Made by a program: the position numbers and the translations under genes. From JBMYRH01 sp049602155 (GTDB taxonomy: Bacteria; Myxococcota_A; UBA9042; PHBI01; JBMYRH01), in contig JBMYRH010000026.1 of the NCBI GenBank assembly GCA_049602155.1, forward strand, positions 1-64,000: DNA of 64,000 nucleotides, read 5' to 3'. Below the pieces are notes generated by a model. It ran no database searches. It was not told where the DNA came from and worked only from the letters and a program-made list of their open reading frames with translations. Below, piece by piece: positions 26,123-35,421 of this stretch. How positions within the stretch are numbered: the stretch's first letter is position 1; each line of letters starts with the position of its first letter.

Positions 26123-26923
26123 GTGAGCGCTTATCGCTTGAGTCGGGAGGACTTCCTTCGAGGGGCGTCGTCTCTCGACGATGCATCCTTTGACCTGGCG
26201 ATCGTCGATCCCCCTTATGGGGCGTCGACCGGAGCGGCTTGGAAGATCGCGGCCGACCACGCGCTCCAAGGCATGGGCGGCAAGTGGGACTTGGCGAGCC
26301 ACGCGTGGGACCGCATCGAGGGGCTTGAGAGCCTACGGTTCACCCTCGCGTGGCTTCATGAGGTCAGGCGCCTCGTCAAGCCGACGGGCTCTCTTTGGAT
26401 CCACGGGACGTACCACAACGCGGGCATCGCCAACGTCGCCTGTCAGATGCTCGGCCTTGAGATCATCAATGAGGTGGTCTGGTACAAGCGCAACGCCTTC
26501 CCGAACCTGTCCGCGCGGCGAATGACCGCCAGCCATGAGACGATCCTCTGGGTGCACACTGGCGGCGCCAAAGACCGGCGCTACCGGTTCAACTATGAGG
26601 ACGTGAAGGCCGCCGATTACGAGAGCGACCAGCTCAAGAAGCCCGGGAAGCAGCTCCGTACGGTGTGGGACATCCCCAACAACAAGGCCGCCGATGAGCT
26701 CGCTCACGGCAAGCACCCGACACAAAAGCCGCTGCGCGTCGTCGAGCGCATCCTCGCGGTCTCCGGTCTCTCAGGCGGCGCGCTGCTCGTGCCGTTTGCC
26801 GGCAGCGGCAGCGAGATGGTCGGTGGGCTTCGCTATGGGATGCGCCCGATAGGTTTCGAGGTCGAAGCTGAGTATCACAGCTTGGCGATACGCCGGCTGG
26901 AAGCCGAGCTGGGGACACGATGA
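26123..26923 (+). CDS. DNA methyltransferase, N6-adenine/N4-cytosine, beta-type motif order
   Basis: This is a 266-residue protein with a GTG start. The catalytic motif IV DPPY is at residues 29-32 and the SAM-binding motif I FAGSG at 225-229. That order (IV, target recognition, I) defines the beta class. The preceding KHPTQKPLRVVERIL is the conserved motif before motif I in this family. It transfers a methyl group from SAM to an exocyclic amine of adenine (or cytosine) in a short DNA site. The gene overlaps the next methyltransferase by 4 bases. No restriction endonuclease is recognisable next to it, so it may be an orphan or act with a nuclease not identified here. Confidence 0.9.
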   Translation: MSAYRLSREDFLRGASSLDDASFDLAIVDPPYGASTGAAWKIAADHALQGMGGKWDLASHAWDRIEGLESLRFTLAWLHEVRRLVKPTGSLWIHGTYHNAGIANVACQMLGLEIINEVVWYKRNAFPNLSARRMTASHETILWVHTGGAKDRRYRFNYEDVKAADYESDQLKKPGKQLRTVWDIPNNKAADELAHGKHPTQKPLRVVERILAVSGLSGGALLVPFAGSGSEMVGGLRYGMRPIGFEVEAEYHSLAIRRLEAELGTR

Positions 26924-27780
26924 GGCGTCGTCTCCACCCGGTCATCAAGTGGTCGGGGAGTAAACGGCGGGTCGCCGATGCGCTCCATGGGCTTTGGCCT
27001 GAGGGGCTTTCAGAGGCTGCGACCTACTTCGAGCCCTTTGTCGGGAGCGGCGCGATGCTCCCGGGGCGACCGGTCGAGCGCGCCGTCGCCGGGGACGTCA
27101 TCACGCCCCTCATCGCGCTCTGGAAAGAGATCGCTGCCCACCCCGAGGCGGTCGGTGCCCATTACCGCCGTGTGTGGGAGGACCGACAGGCGCGGGGGCA
27201 AGACGCCTTCTATGAGGCGCGCGAGCGCTTCAACGCTGGCGGGGCGCCGCGCGACTTCCTCGTCCTCTCGCGCATGTGCGTCAACGGGCTGATCCGCTTT
27301 AACGCCTCGGGGGACTTCAACAACTCGCTGCACCACACGCGCCCCGGGATTCACCCGGACAGGCTCGATCTGCTCCTCGATAAGTGGTCCAAGGTGCTTT
27401 TGGGGGTGAGCTTTGAGGCCTCGGACTATGAGCACACCCTTCAGCCTGCTCAAGCAGGCGATGTGGTCTTCTTGGACCCCCCGTATGTCGGTACGCGCGG
27501 TCAATATCGCCCCGGCGTCTTCGACTTCAAACGGCTCTCTGAGGTGCTTTCAGATCTCAACGCTCGCGGTGTCCATTGGATCCTCACTCTCGATGGCCAG
27601 GCGGGTGAGCGTGCTTATGACGAGACGGTCATCACACCGGCTCTCTACCGGCATCGATTCTACGTCACGACGGGGCACTCTCCCTTTACGCGGCTGATGA
27701 AGACGTCCCTCGATGAGGTTCGGGAGGCTGTCTACGTCAGCTTCGAGCCCGCTGTCGGCAGCCTGCCCGACGCTCAGTAG
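26920..27780 (+). CDS. DNA adenine methylase, D12 (Dam-like) class
   Basis: This is a 286-residue alpha-class N6-adenine methyltransferase. The N-terminal motif KWSGSKRR (residues 10-17) corresponds to the K-W-x-G-G-K signature. Motif I is FEPFVGSGAM (about 38-47), and motif IV DPPY starts at residue 186, followed by VGTRGQY. This order (X, I, TRD, IV) is that of Dam and D12-class enzymes. The ATG overlaps the stop of the beta-type methyltransferase gene. Two enzymes of different class in one operon could methylate the two strands of an asymmetric site, as in type IIS systems (family knowledge), but no cognate nuclease is seen. Confidence 0.9.
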   Translation: MRRRLHPVIKWSGSKRRVADALHGLWPEGLSEAATYFEPFVGSGAMLPGRPVERAVAGDVITPLIALWKEIAAHPEAVGAHYRRVWEDRQARGQDAFYEARERFNAGGAPRDFLVLSRMCVNGLIRFNASGDFNNSLHHTRPGIHPDRLDLLLDKWSKVLLGVSFEASDYEHTLQPAQAGDVVFLDPPYVGTRGQYRPGVFDFKRLSEVLSDLNARGVHWILTLDGQAGERAYDETVITPALYRHRFYVTTGHSPFTRLMKTSLDEVREAVYVSFEPAVGSLPDAQ

Positions 27781-27829
27781 CGCAGACGGGCCGTCTGGTT
27801 TTCTTACCTCACACGTCGCATGATTGAAC

Positions 27830-28537
27830 ATGCTTACAACCTGTCTTATAGCCCTTGAGGTGCTCTCGGGCGTCGTCCCAGGTGCTGCACCAGCACCACG
27901 TTCACACGCTGTACAGCCGGAAGCGCGGGAGGCCCCCAGGGCCGCCCCTCGAAAGCGTCGTGTGTCGTCGAGTATGTTCAAAGGCGCCCGCTATGATGAC
28001 ATGGTTGAGGCGTGCGAGGAGGAGGCCTGTCTGGACCTCTGGTACTACTCGGATCTCCTTTACGGATTTAGCCTCTTGGCGATCCCCGCGAAGGCGGCGC
28101 TGGCTAGCGAGGGAGAGGTTGGCCTCTGGTTTGGCTATGGCGGCATGAAGTTCGGAGGTTGGGTTCTGCTTTTAGGGGGCGGCTTTGTCTCATGGTTCGG
28201 TGCGACGGGTGTGGCATCAGATCCAGCAATGGGGGACGCCGTTTTGGCGTCCGGAATAGGGCTCGCTGCGATCGGTATCGGGATAATGATCGGCTCAAAT
28301 TATGTCTTTATCCCCAAACTCGAAGCTGTACGCCGGGCGAACTGCATCAAGGCGAATTGGCCCCCTAAACGGAGTTCAGAGTTCGGCCCCGAGGAGCCTC
28401 GCGAACATGACCTTACGCTGTCACCCCTGCTGCTGCGCCATCGTGACCACAGCGTCACAGTGGGCATGATGGCGGCTTCCAGTTCTAGTGCGCGTGCCCT
28501 TTGGATAGTCCCGTTGACACAGCAGTCACTCGGTTGA
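27830..28537 (+). CDS. Membrane protein of unknown function
   Basis: This is a 235-residue protein. The start at ATG 27830 gives MLTTCLIALEVLSGVVPG, a probable signal peptide. It is followed by an Arg/Ala/Pro-rich stretch and two clear membrane segments (GMKFGGWVLLLGGGFVSWF and ASGIGLAAIGIGIMIGSNYVF, about residues 105-160). Three cysteines occur in EACEEEACLD and NCIK. The layout (signal peptide, charged linker, glycine-rich transmembrane pair) is common among small myxobacterial envelope proteins. I recognise no family and no link to the methyltransferases upstream. Confidence 0.65.
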   Translation: MLTTCLIALEVLSGVVPGAAPAPRSHAVQPEAREAPRAAPRKRRVSSSMFKGARYDDMVEACEEEACLDLWYYSDLLYGFSLLAIPAKAALASEGEVGLWFGYGGMKFGGWVLLLGGGFVSWFGATGVASDPAMGDAVLASGIGLAAIGIGIMIGSNYVFIPKLEAVRRANCIKANWPPKRSSEFGPEEPREHDLTLSPLLLRHRDHSVTVGMMAASSSSARALWIVPLTQQSLG

Positions 28538-28565
28538 GAGCATGCGTCCAACTTCGGAGGCACCC

Positions 28566-29036
28566 ATGCAACGCACCCTGTTGATCCCGCTCGTCATGCT
28601 CTTCTTCGTCCCGGGCTGCGCGACTCAGGCGCAGGTTGAGGATACGGCCGTCGAGGCCGCCCCAGTGGAGGACACGGCGCCGGTCAAGGCGGTCGTACCC
28701 GCAGGGCCAGCCACGGCGGCTGATGAGGTGGCACCACCGCCACCCATGGCGGTCCCGGGCGCAGGGATCTGCCGCATCTATGGTCTCCCCGAGGGGTTTG
28801 ATACGAAGGGGCTGCGCATCGGCGGTGCGCTTCAGGGCGAGATCTTCGGCGAGCCGATTGGCCCACCGATGGACTATGTGTCGGCGCTCACGACCTGCGT
28901 GGATGACCCGACCTGCACTGGTGTGAGCAGCACTTGGTACGTCGGGGCACCATTTCGCGCCTTGAAGGCCATCGAAGATTTTCGGCCCGACGAGGGCTCC
29001 TACGCCTGCACGACCTTGGTCGGCGGTCGCCCCTGA
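28566..29036 (+). CDS. Small lipoprotein of unknown function
   Basis: This is a 156-residue protein with GGAGG 7 bases before the ATG. The signal peptide MQRTLLIPLVMLFFVPGC ends with a lipobox-like Cys. A linker rich in Ala, Pro, Val and Glu follows. The C-terminal 90 residues contain four cysteines (ICRIYG, TTCVDDPTCTG, YACTT), and CVDDPTCTGVSSTWY resembles the spacing in PAN/apple-like disulphide modules, though this is tentative. It is probably anchored to a membrane facing the periplasm or the outside. Confidence 0.75.
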   Translation: MQRTLLIPLVMLFFVPGCATQAQVEDTAVEAAPVEDTAPVKAVVPAGPATAADEVAPPPPMAVPGAGICRIYGLPEGFDTKGLRIGGALQGEIFGEPIGPPMDYVSALTTCVDDPTCTGVSSTWYVGAPFRALKAIEDFRPDEGSYACTTLVGGRP

Positions 29037-29096
29037 GTCCTCTCGCTTCGAGCGGCGGATGGTGGTAATCGGGCGCCTCTACACGAGGAGCGGCAC

Positions 29097-29894
29097 GTGA
29101 TTCACTTCGTAGGTGGCGGTAACATGGCGACGGCCATGATCGAGGGACTGGAGGGGCTGGAGGCCCCCCCGGCGCTCTCGATCATCGATCCGAGCGAGGC
29201 GGCCCGAGCGCGCCACACCGCCGCTGGGCGCAAGACCTTCTCTGCCCTGAGTGAGGTCGCTCACGTGCGTCAGGTGGTCTTGGCCTTTAAGCCACAGCAC
29301 TTCCCTGGCGCTGTCGAAGCGCTCAGCCTCGCGTTGGATGTCGACGCGCTCATCATCACGATCATGGCGGGCATCTCGACGCAGACGATTCAGCGGGCTT
29401 TACCGGGCCGTCGGGTGGTGCGTGTGATGCCCAATACACCGATGTCGGTGGGGTGGGGGATGTCGGGGGTCGCCCCGGGCGCCGACGCGACCGAGGCGGA
29501 CTTGGCCGTGGCTGAGCAGGTCTGTGCAGCAAGCGGTGCCGTCTTGCGCGTTAGGGAAGATCAGATGGACGCCGTGACCGCCATTAGCGGCAGCGGTCCA
29601 GCCTACTTCTTTCGGTTCTGCGAAGCGCTGATGGACGCGGCGGTAGAGCGCTGTGGGTTTACAGAGGCCGAGGCGAGGCTGCTCGTCAGCCAGACCGCTC
29701 AGGGCGCGATGGCGTACGCCGGGGCCCAGGAAGGCTTCCCCGTAGGCCGCCTCCGCGAGCAGGTCACGAGCCCTGGTGGCACGACTCAGGCCGCCTTGAA
29801 CGCCTTCAAAGCGGGGGAGCTTGGCACCTTGGTTGGTGACGCCGTGGACGCCGCAGTGAAGCGAGGCAAGGAGCTGAACGCTGATGCCAAATGA
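29097..29894 (+). CDS. proC: Pyrroline-5-carboxylate reductase
   Basis: This is a 265-residue protein with a GTG start. The N-terminal Rossmann motif FVGGGNMATAMIEGL binds NAD(P)H. The central MPNTPMSVGWGMSG and AISGSGPAYFF segments and the C-terminal VTSPGGTTQAALNAF signature are diagnostic of ProC. It reduces 1-pyrroline-5-carboxylate to proline in the cytoplasm. It overlaps proA by 11 bases, forming a proline-synthesis pair. ProB (glutamate kinase) is not in the window. Confidence 0.96.
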   Translation: MIHFVGGGNMATAMIEGLEGLEAPPALSIIDPSEAARARHTAAGRKTFSALSEVAHVRQVVLAFKPQHFPGAVEALSLALDVDALIITIMAGISTQTIQRALPGRRVVRVMPNTPMSVGWGMSGVAPGADATEADLAVAEQVCAASGAVLRVREDQMDAVTAISGSGPAYFFRFCEALMDAAVERCGFTEAEARLLVSQTAQGAMAYAGAQEGFPVGRLREQVTSPGGTTQAALNAFKAGELGTLVGDAVDAAVKRGKELNADAK

Positions 29895-31176
29895 GATGAC
29901 ACCCCGTGAGTTGGCTCTCGCCGCCCGCAAGGGCGCCCGTGCCTTGGTCGCGCTGGACTCCGCTCAGCGGTGCGCTGCGCTTCACCGCATCGCCGATGCC
30001 TTGGTCGCGCGCGCTGAAGAGATCTGTGCAGCGAACGTTGAGGACGTGACCGAGGCGCAGGGGCAGGTCGCGTCAGGAGACCTTGCACCTGAGCTGCTCA
30101 AGCGGCTCAGGATTGACGAGGCGCGCTTGAGCGCGCTCGCAGACGGACTGAGGACCCTGGCGGATATGGATGAGCCGATTGGTCGCCTCCTGGCCCATCG
30201 GCAGCTGGGTGATGGCCTTGAGCTTCAGCAGGTGACCTCACCGTTGGGGGTCTTGTTGGTCATCTTTGAGGCGCGCCCAGATGCGCTCCCGCAGATCGCC
30301 GCGCTGGCTCTACGAGCGGGCAATGGCGTCGTCCTGAAGGGTGGACGCGAAGCGCGCCGCTCGAATGAGACGATTCATCGGGTCATTCAAGAGGCGCTGG
30401 CCCCTGACGTCCCGCCTGAGACGGTCGGGCTCGTGCACACCCGTGAGGACGTCGCTGAGCTCCTGGCCCTCGATGACGTCTTTGACCTCGTCATCCCGCG
30501 CGGCTCGAACAGCCTTGTGCGCCACATCCAGTCGAACACACGCATCCCCGTGATGGGCCACGCAGACGGTGTGTGCCATGTCTACGTGGACGCGGCTGCA
30601 GACCTTGAGCGCGCCATCGCGATCGTCCACGACGCAAAGACCAACTACCCAGCGGCTTGCAACGCGGCTGAGACGCTCTTGGTTCATCGCGCACTGGCTG
30701 ATGACGGGCGGCTCCAGCGGCTTTTAGATGGCCTCATGGATGTGCAGCTGCTCGCTGCGCCAGGGCAGGGCGAGGCTCTGGGGTTGAAGGAGACCGAGGA
30801 CCTCCACGTCGAGTGGGGGGACACCCGGCTCACGGTCGCCTTGGTCGAGGACATGGCCGCCGCGATCGATCACATCCACGCGCACGGGAGCGGGCACACG
30901 GAGTGCATCGTGACCGAGGATAACGTCACCGCCGAGCGCTTCTTGGCAGGGGTCGACAGCGCCGCAGTCTTTCACAACGCGAGCACGCGCTTCGCCGATG
31001 GTTACCGGTTCGGCTTGGGCGCAGAGGTCGGGATCAGCACCTCTAGGCTGCACGCGCGAGGGCCGGTGGGCGTCGAGGGGCTCTTGACCACGAGGTGGCT
31101 CTTACGCGGCAGTGGACACACGGTCGGTGCGATCGCCAAAGGCGACTGGTCGTTCGATTGGCGGGAACTCAGCTGA
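29884..31176 (+). CDS. proA: Gamma-glutamyl phosphate reductase
   Basis: This is a 430-residue member of the aldehyde dehydrogenase superfamily. ProA hallmarks are visible: TSPLGVLLVIFEARPDALPQ, LKGGREARRSN, and the catalytic cysteine in NYPAACNAAETLLVH. It converts gamma-glutamyl phosphate to glutamate-5-semialdehyde with NADPH, the step before ProC. It starts inside proC (11-base overlap). The next gene, a PutA-like enzyme, runs the reverse oxidation of proline, so the locus can both make and break proline. Confidence 0.96.
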   Translation: MPNEMTPRELALAARKGARALVALDSAQRCAALHRIADALVARAEEICAANVEDVTEAQGQVASGDLAPELLKRLRIDEARLSALADGLRTLADMDEPIGRLLAHRQLGDGLELQQVTSPLGVLLVIFEARPDALPQIAALALRAGNGVVLKGGREARRSNETIHRVIQEALAPDVPPETVGLVHTREDVAELLALDDVFDLVIPRGSNSLVRHIQSNTRIPVMGHADGVCHVYVDAAADLERAIAIVHDAKTNYPAACNAAETLLVHRALADDGRLQRLLDGLMDVQLLAAPGQGEALGLKETEDLHVEWGDTRLTVALVEDMAAAIDHIHAHGSGHTECIVTEDNVTAERFLAGVDSAAVFHNASTRFADGYRFGLGAEVGISTSRLHARGPVGVEGLLTTRWLLRGSGHTVGAIAKGDWSFDWRELS

Positions 31177-31240
31177 GCTTCCCTGTGGGGTGGCGTCACT
31201 AGGGCATTGCCGCGCGACCGATTCGTGATACCTAGGATCT

Positions 31241-34200
31241 ATGGCACGCGCGCCCGAATCTGGTCCTGAGGCGCTTGAGCATGCGCTCGGGGTCCTCGCG
31301 ACGATCTCAGGCAGGCCCCTGACCGATGAGGGCTTGAGCCGCACCGCGTCTGAGATCGCTGGCTACCTCTTGCTCATGACCCAGGGGCACGAGACTCCTG
31401 TCGAGTCAGCACGTCATGCGGAGCTCGCGCGGATGATGGGTGACCCCCGGTGGCAGCTCTTCTCGACGCTTTTGACCGACCGCGTCCCGCGGCTGACCTC
31501 TGGTGCTGACGTCGTGCGCCAAGCGACCCACGTCTTGAAGCAGACAGGGATGCCCACCGGCATGAGCGCTTGGGATCAGCTGCAGCTCCGAGCGATGGGC
31601 TGGTTCGGTCCAATCCTGCCGGGCATCGTCGGGGCGGGTGTGCGCCAGCGGATCCGGAAAGAGGCGCTCCCTTTCCTCATCCCCGGTGAGCCCGAGACAC
31701 TCCCCAAGGCTGTCGAGGCCATGAAGGGGCCTGGGGTCCGGGTCAACGTGAACCAGCTCGGCGAAGAGGTGCTCGGACATGATGAGGCCGAGCGCCATAT
31801 GCAGGCGTACCTAGCGCTGCTCGCGACCCCCGAGGTCGACACAATCTCGGTAAAGGTGTCGTCGATCTGTGCCCAACTCAACGTCTTGGCCTGGGCGGAT
31901 TCATTTGCGCGGGTCTGCGCGTCTTTAGAGCGCCTCTACACCGCCGCCATGGGTGACGGGAGCCGGCCTGCCAAGCTGGTGATGCTCGACATGGAGGCCT
32001 ACCGTGACCTTGAGTTGACCCACCGCGCGTTTGTCGAGGTGCTCGGGCGCGAGGCGTTTAAGGGGCTAAAGGCGGGGATCGTCCTGCAGGCCTATTTGCC
32101 CGACAGCCACGCGGTGCAGACTGAGCTCATCGCCTGGGCTCAGGCGAGATGCGCTCAAGGCGATGCGCCGATACAGATGCGCCTCGTGAAGGGCGCCAAC
32201 CTCGCCGTCGAGCGTGTCGAGTCGAGTATCCAAGACTGGGCGCTCCCCATCTACGAGACCAAGCCGATGGTCGACGCGAGCTTCAAGACCATGGTCGCCC
32301 GCGGTCTCACAGACGAGGCGCTGAGCGCCGTCCACTTGGGCATCGCAAGTCACAACCTCTTTGACGTGGCCCATGCCCTCACGCTCGTGCGGCACCGCGG
32401 ACTCTCGGGCTCGGTCCACTTTGAGGTCCTCGCCGGCATGGCTGGGCCGCTGACAAGGGCGCTCCGCGACCTTGACCAAGAGGTGCTCGTCTACAGCCCA
32501 GCGGTGGCGGCGAGTCACCTTCACTCTGCCGTCGCGTACCTTGTTCGCAGGCTTGATGAGAACACCGCCGAGGAGAACTTCCTCAGGCACAGCTTTGATA
32601 TGCGCTTTGGCGACGAGGCCTGGGAAGGGCAGCGCGAGGGCTACCTGGAGAGCCGTCGCTTGCAGCGCTCGTTGGACACGACCCCAAAACGTCAGTCTAG
32701 GGTTGGGCAGGACGCTGGCCCCGCGCCCGGCGAGTTTCACAACGAGCCGGACACGGACTTCACGTTGCGAGTTCATCGCGAGTGGCTTCAGGCCTATGTC
32801 GATCGAGAGCTGTCTCAGGCCCCACCTCACTTGCCGCTCTCTGTCGCCCGAGAGACGTTCCAGCGGTCGCCGGTCGACGGCTTTGACCCGTCACGCCCAG
32901 GAGAGGTCCCCTACCGCATCTCGCTCGCCACCGAGGGCGATGTAGAGCGCGCCATTGAGTGCGGTGTCGCGACGCAGGAGACCTGGGCGGCCGTCTCGCT
33001 CACTGAGCGCGTGGCGCTCCTTCGTCGGGTCGCCGGTGCCTTGCGCATCGAGCGCGGAGCGCTCATCGCGGGCTTGATGATGGATGGTGGCAAGGCGGTC
33101 ATCGACGCAGACGCTGAGATAAGCGAGGCCATCGACTTCGCGACCTACTACGCGGACACAGCAGAGACCTGGGGGGCGCTCGAGGGGCTCGAGTTGACGC
33201 CGCGCGGCCTGACGGTCATCACGCCGCCATGGAACTTCCCCCTGGCTATACCGCTCGGAGGGGTCTTCGCCGCGCTCGTGATGGGAAACCCTGTCATCTT
33301 AAAGCCGGCGCGAGAGACGGCGTACATCGCGACGATGGCCGTCGCGCTCTGTCATGACGCAGGCATCCCTACCGAGGCGCTCCAGCTCATCGTCGCGACC
33401 GACGAGGTCGCCACAGAGCTCATCACCAACGAGGCGGTGAAGACCGTCGTCCTGACGGGGGGGACGGACACCGCGCGGCTCTTCAAGCGCCTCCGCCCTG
33501 ATCTGCATCTCTTGGCCGAGACCGGCGGCAAGAACGCGACCCTGGTGAGTCGCTTCGCAGATCGGGACTTGGCGGTCGACGCGATCGTACAGTCGGCCTT
33601 TGGCCACGCCGGGCAAAAGTGCTCCGCGACGAGCTTGCTCATCCTCACCCCAGAGCTCGCTGAGGACGCGACCTTCGTCGCTCAGCTGGTCGACGCCGCG
33701 CGCAGCATGAAGGTCGGCAGCGCATGGGACCTCTCGAGCCGCGTGACGCCCTTGATTCATCCGCCCAGTGGCGCCCTTGAGCGGGGCCTGACGGAGCTCG
33801 CTCCGGGCGAGAGCTGGTGGCTTGAGCCCGTCGTAGACGCCGAGAACCCACGCCTCTGCTCACCAGGCATCAAAGCGGGGGTCAAACCAGGGAGCTTCTC
33901 GCACGTCACCGAGTTCTTTGGGCCGCTCCTCAGCGTCTTGGTGGCGCCAAACCTCGAGACAGCGCTTGAGTGGGCCAACGACACGCCCTACGGGCTGACC
34001 GCTGGTCTCCACTCGCTCGATGAGCGAGAGCAGGCGACGTTCATCGCAGGGATGGACGCGGGCAACCTCTACGTCAACCGCACGACGACCGGAGCGATTG
34101 TGCGCCGCCAACCCTTTGGCGGTCGCAAGGCGTCCTGTTTCGGCCCTGGCGCCAAAGCGGGGGGACCGAACTACGTGGCGCAGTTCGTTCACGTGACCGA

Positions 34201-34798
34201 CTCAGAGGGGGGTGCTTCAAAGACGCCCCCTGTCGCGGCCCCCATCGGGGCCGACGTTGAACGTTTACTCGGGGGCCTCGATGCCTCGTGGCGTGTGACG
34301 GCAGCAGCGGACGCCGCGGAGATAGCCGCGACCTTTTCGCAGGAGGTCGACCCTTCGCAGATCCGTGGCCAAGACAACCTCTTCCGCTATCAGACGCATC
34401 GCCCGGTCCTCATCGTGGCCTTCGACGGTGCACACACGGAGGACATCACGCGCCTGGCGCTCGGCATGACAGCCCTCGGGGTGCCTTTTGAGCTGTGCGC
34501 ATCCCCGGGCGTGGACGTGGGGCCGCTTCGAGGTCTGTTGCGCAGCGGTGTCGTCCAGACGGCGCCCTGGAGTGATCGCGTCGCCAGCGGATGCTTCGCT
34601 CGGGTTCGGGCGCTTGGCAGGGTGCCTAGCGAGGCCTACGCGATCGCCAACCCACACGTTGCGTGTGTCGACACGTCGCCTGTGTTGCGTCACCCCCGCG
34701 CAGAGTTGCGCAAGCTGGTCTTGGAGCAGAGCATCAGCGTCGACTTCCATCGCTACGGTCATTTAGGGCTCCGAGAGTTCACGGCGCCACCCGAGTGA
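31241..34798 (+). CDS. putA: Bifunctional proline dehydrogenase / glutamate-semialdehyde dehydrogenase (PutA-like) with C-terminal extension
   Basis: This is a 1185-residue protein. Residues about 1-480 form the FAD proline dehydrogenase barrel: DMEAYRDLELT, LQAYLPDS, RLVKGANL, GIASHN and FEVLAGM. Residues about 530-990 form the aldehyde dehydrogenase: TPPWNFPLAIPLGG, LKPARETAY, LAETGGKN (catalytic Glu) and GHAGQKCSATS with the catalytic Cys near residue 794. It lacks the N-terminal DNA-binding domain of trifunctional PutA. About 190 residues follow the dehydrogenase, beginning near VERLLGGLD. They may correspond to the conserved C-terminal domain that lids the tunnel in longer PutA proteins. 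It oxidises proline to glutamate and feeds electrons to quinone (family knowledge). Confidence 0.94.
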   Translation: MARAPESGPEALEHALGVLATISGRPLTDEGLSRTASEIAGYLLLMTQGHETPVESARHAELARMMGDPRWQLFSTLLTDRVPRLTSGADVVRQATHVLKQTGMPTGMSAWDQLQLRAMGWFGPILPGIVGAGVRQRIRKEALPFLIPGEPETLPKAVEAMKGPGVRVNVNQLGEEVLGHDEAERHMQAYLALLATPEVDTISVKVSSICAQLNVLAWADSFARVCASLERLYTAAMGDGSRPAKLVMLDMEAYRDLELTHRAFVEVLGREAFKGLKAGIVLQAYLPDSHAVQTELIAWAQARCAQGDAPIQMRLVKGANLAVERVESSIQDWALPIYETKPMVDASFKTMVARGLTDEALSAVHLGIASHNLFDVAHALTLVRHRGLSGSVHFEVLAGMAGPLTRALRDLDQEVLVYSPAVAASHLHSAVAYLVRRLDENTAEENFLRHSFDMRFGDEAWEGQREGYLESRRLQRSLDTTPKRQSRVGQDAGPAPGEFHNEPDTDFTLRVHREWLQAYVDRELSQAPPHLPLSVARETFQRSPVDGFDPSRPGEVPYRISLATEGDVERAIECGVATQETWAAVSLTERVALLRRVAGALRIERGALIAGLMMDGGKAVIDADAEISEAIDFATYYADTAETWGALEGLELTPRGLTVITPPWNFPLAIPLGGVFAALVMGNPVILKPARETAYIATMAVALCHDAGIPTEALQLIVATDEVATELITNEAVKTVVLTGGTDTARLFKRLRPDLHLLAETGGKNATLVSRFADRDLAVDAIVQSAFGHAGQKCSATSLLILTPELAEDATFVAQLVDAARSMKVGSAWDLSSRVTPLIHPPSGALERGLTELAPGESWWLEPVVDAENPRLCSPGIKAGVKPGSFSHVTEFFGPLLSVLVAPNLETALEWANDTPYGLTAGLHSLDEREQATFIAGMDAGNLYVNRTTTGAIVRRQPFGGRKASCFGPGAKAGGPNYVAQFVHVTDSEGGASKTPPVAAPIGADVERLLGGLDASWRVTAAADAAEIAATFSQEVDPSQIRGQDNLFRYQTHRPVLIVAFDGAHTEDITRLALGMTALGVPFELCASPGVDVGPLRGLLRSGVVQTAPWSDRVASGCFARVRALGRVPSEAYAIANPHVACVDTSPVLRHPRAELRKLVLEQSISVDFHRYGHLGLREFTAPPE

Positions 34799-34833
34799 GG
34801 CGACCTGTCACCGAGCGGCCTTAGGAGGGCAGA

Positions 34834-35421
34834 GTGGTGCTTCTGACGGGCTTTGAGCCCTTTACGACAGGGCGTGGGCTCAGTCTCTCCCACAACCCCA
34901 CAGCGGACATCGCGTTGTCCGTCGCCTCGGAGACGCCTGGGGTGACGGGGGCTGTGCTACCCGTCAGCTATGCGAAGACCCCGGTCGCCCTCTCGGGCCT
35001 CTTTGAGGCGCATCGCCCACGGATTTGGGTAGGGTTAGGCTATGCGCCGCACCGGGAGACCTTGGACATTGAGCAGATCGCGGTCAACGTAGCTCACGCC
35101 ACCAGCGGCGATAACGATGGCGCGAGTCCGCAGCGAGAGGTCGTCGTGGCGGGGGGCCCCGTGGCTTACGAGACGGGCCTGGACATCTCGGCCGCGGTGG
35201 CGCGCTTGAAGGACCATGGCGTGGTCGCGCAGCCGGCCTTTCACGCCGGGACCTTCATGTGCAACCAGGTCTTCTACCTCGGGTGTCACCGTCGGGCGCA
35301 GGGCGCGCTCGACCTCGCGGCCTTTATCCACGTGCCTCCGATGGACGACTTTGGCCCGTTTTCGAGAGGGCTCGCGGCTCTCCTCACCGACTTGATGGAG
35401 GCCCAGCGTGGACCTGCTTGA
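34834..35421 (+). CDS. pcp: Pyroglutamyl-peptidase I (peptidase C15)
   Basis: This is a 195-residue protein with a GTG start and AGGAGG ribosome site. It opens with LLTGFEPF, the family signature. The catalytic triad is complete: Glu in IEQIAVNVAHA, Cys in HAGTFMCNQVFY and His in AAFIHVPPMDD. The enzyme removes N-terminal pyroglutamate from peptides in the cytoplasm. Its neighbours are proline/glutamate enzymes, which fits release of a glutamate-related product. It overlaps the alpha/beta-hydrolase gene by 14 bases. Confidence 0.93.
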   Translation: MVLLTGFEPFTTGRGLSLSHNPTADIALSVASETPGVTGAVLPVSYAKTPVALSGLFEAHRPRIWVGLGYAPHRETLDIEQIAVNVAHATSGDNDGASPQREVVVAGGPVAYETGLDISAAVARLKDHGVVAQPAFHAGTFMCNQVFYLGCHRRAQGALDLAAFIHVPPMDDFGPFSRGLAALLTDLMEAQRGPA

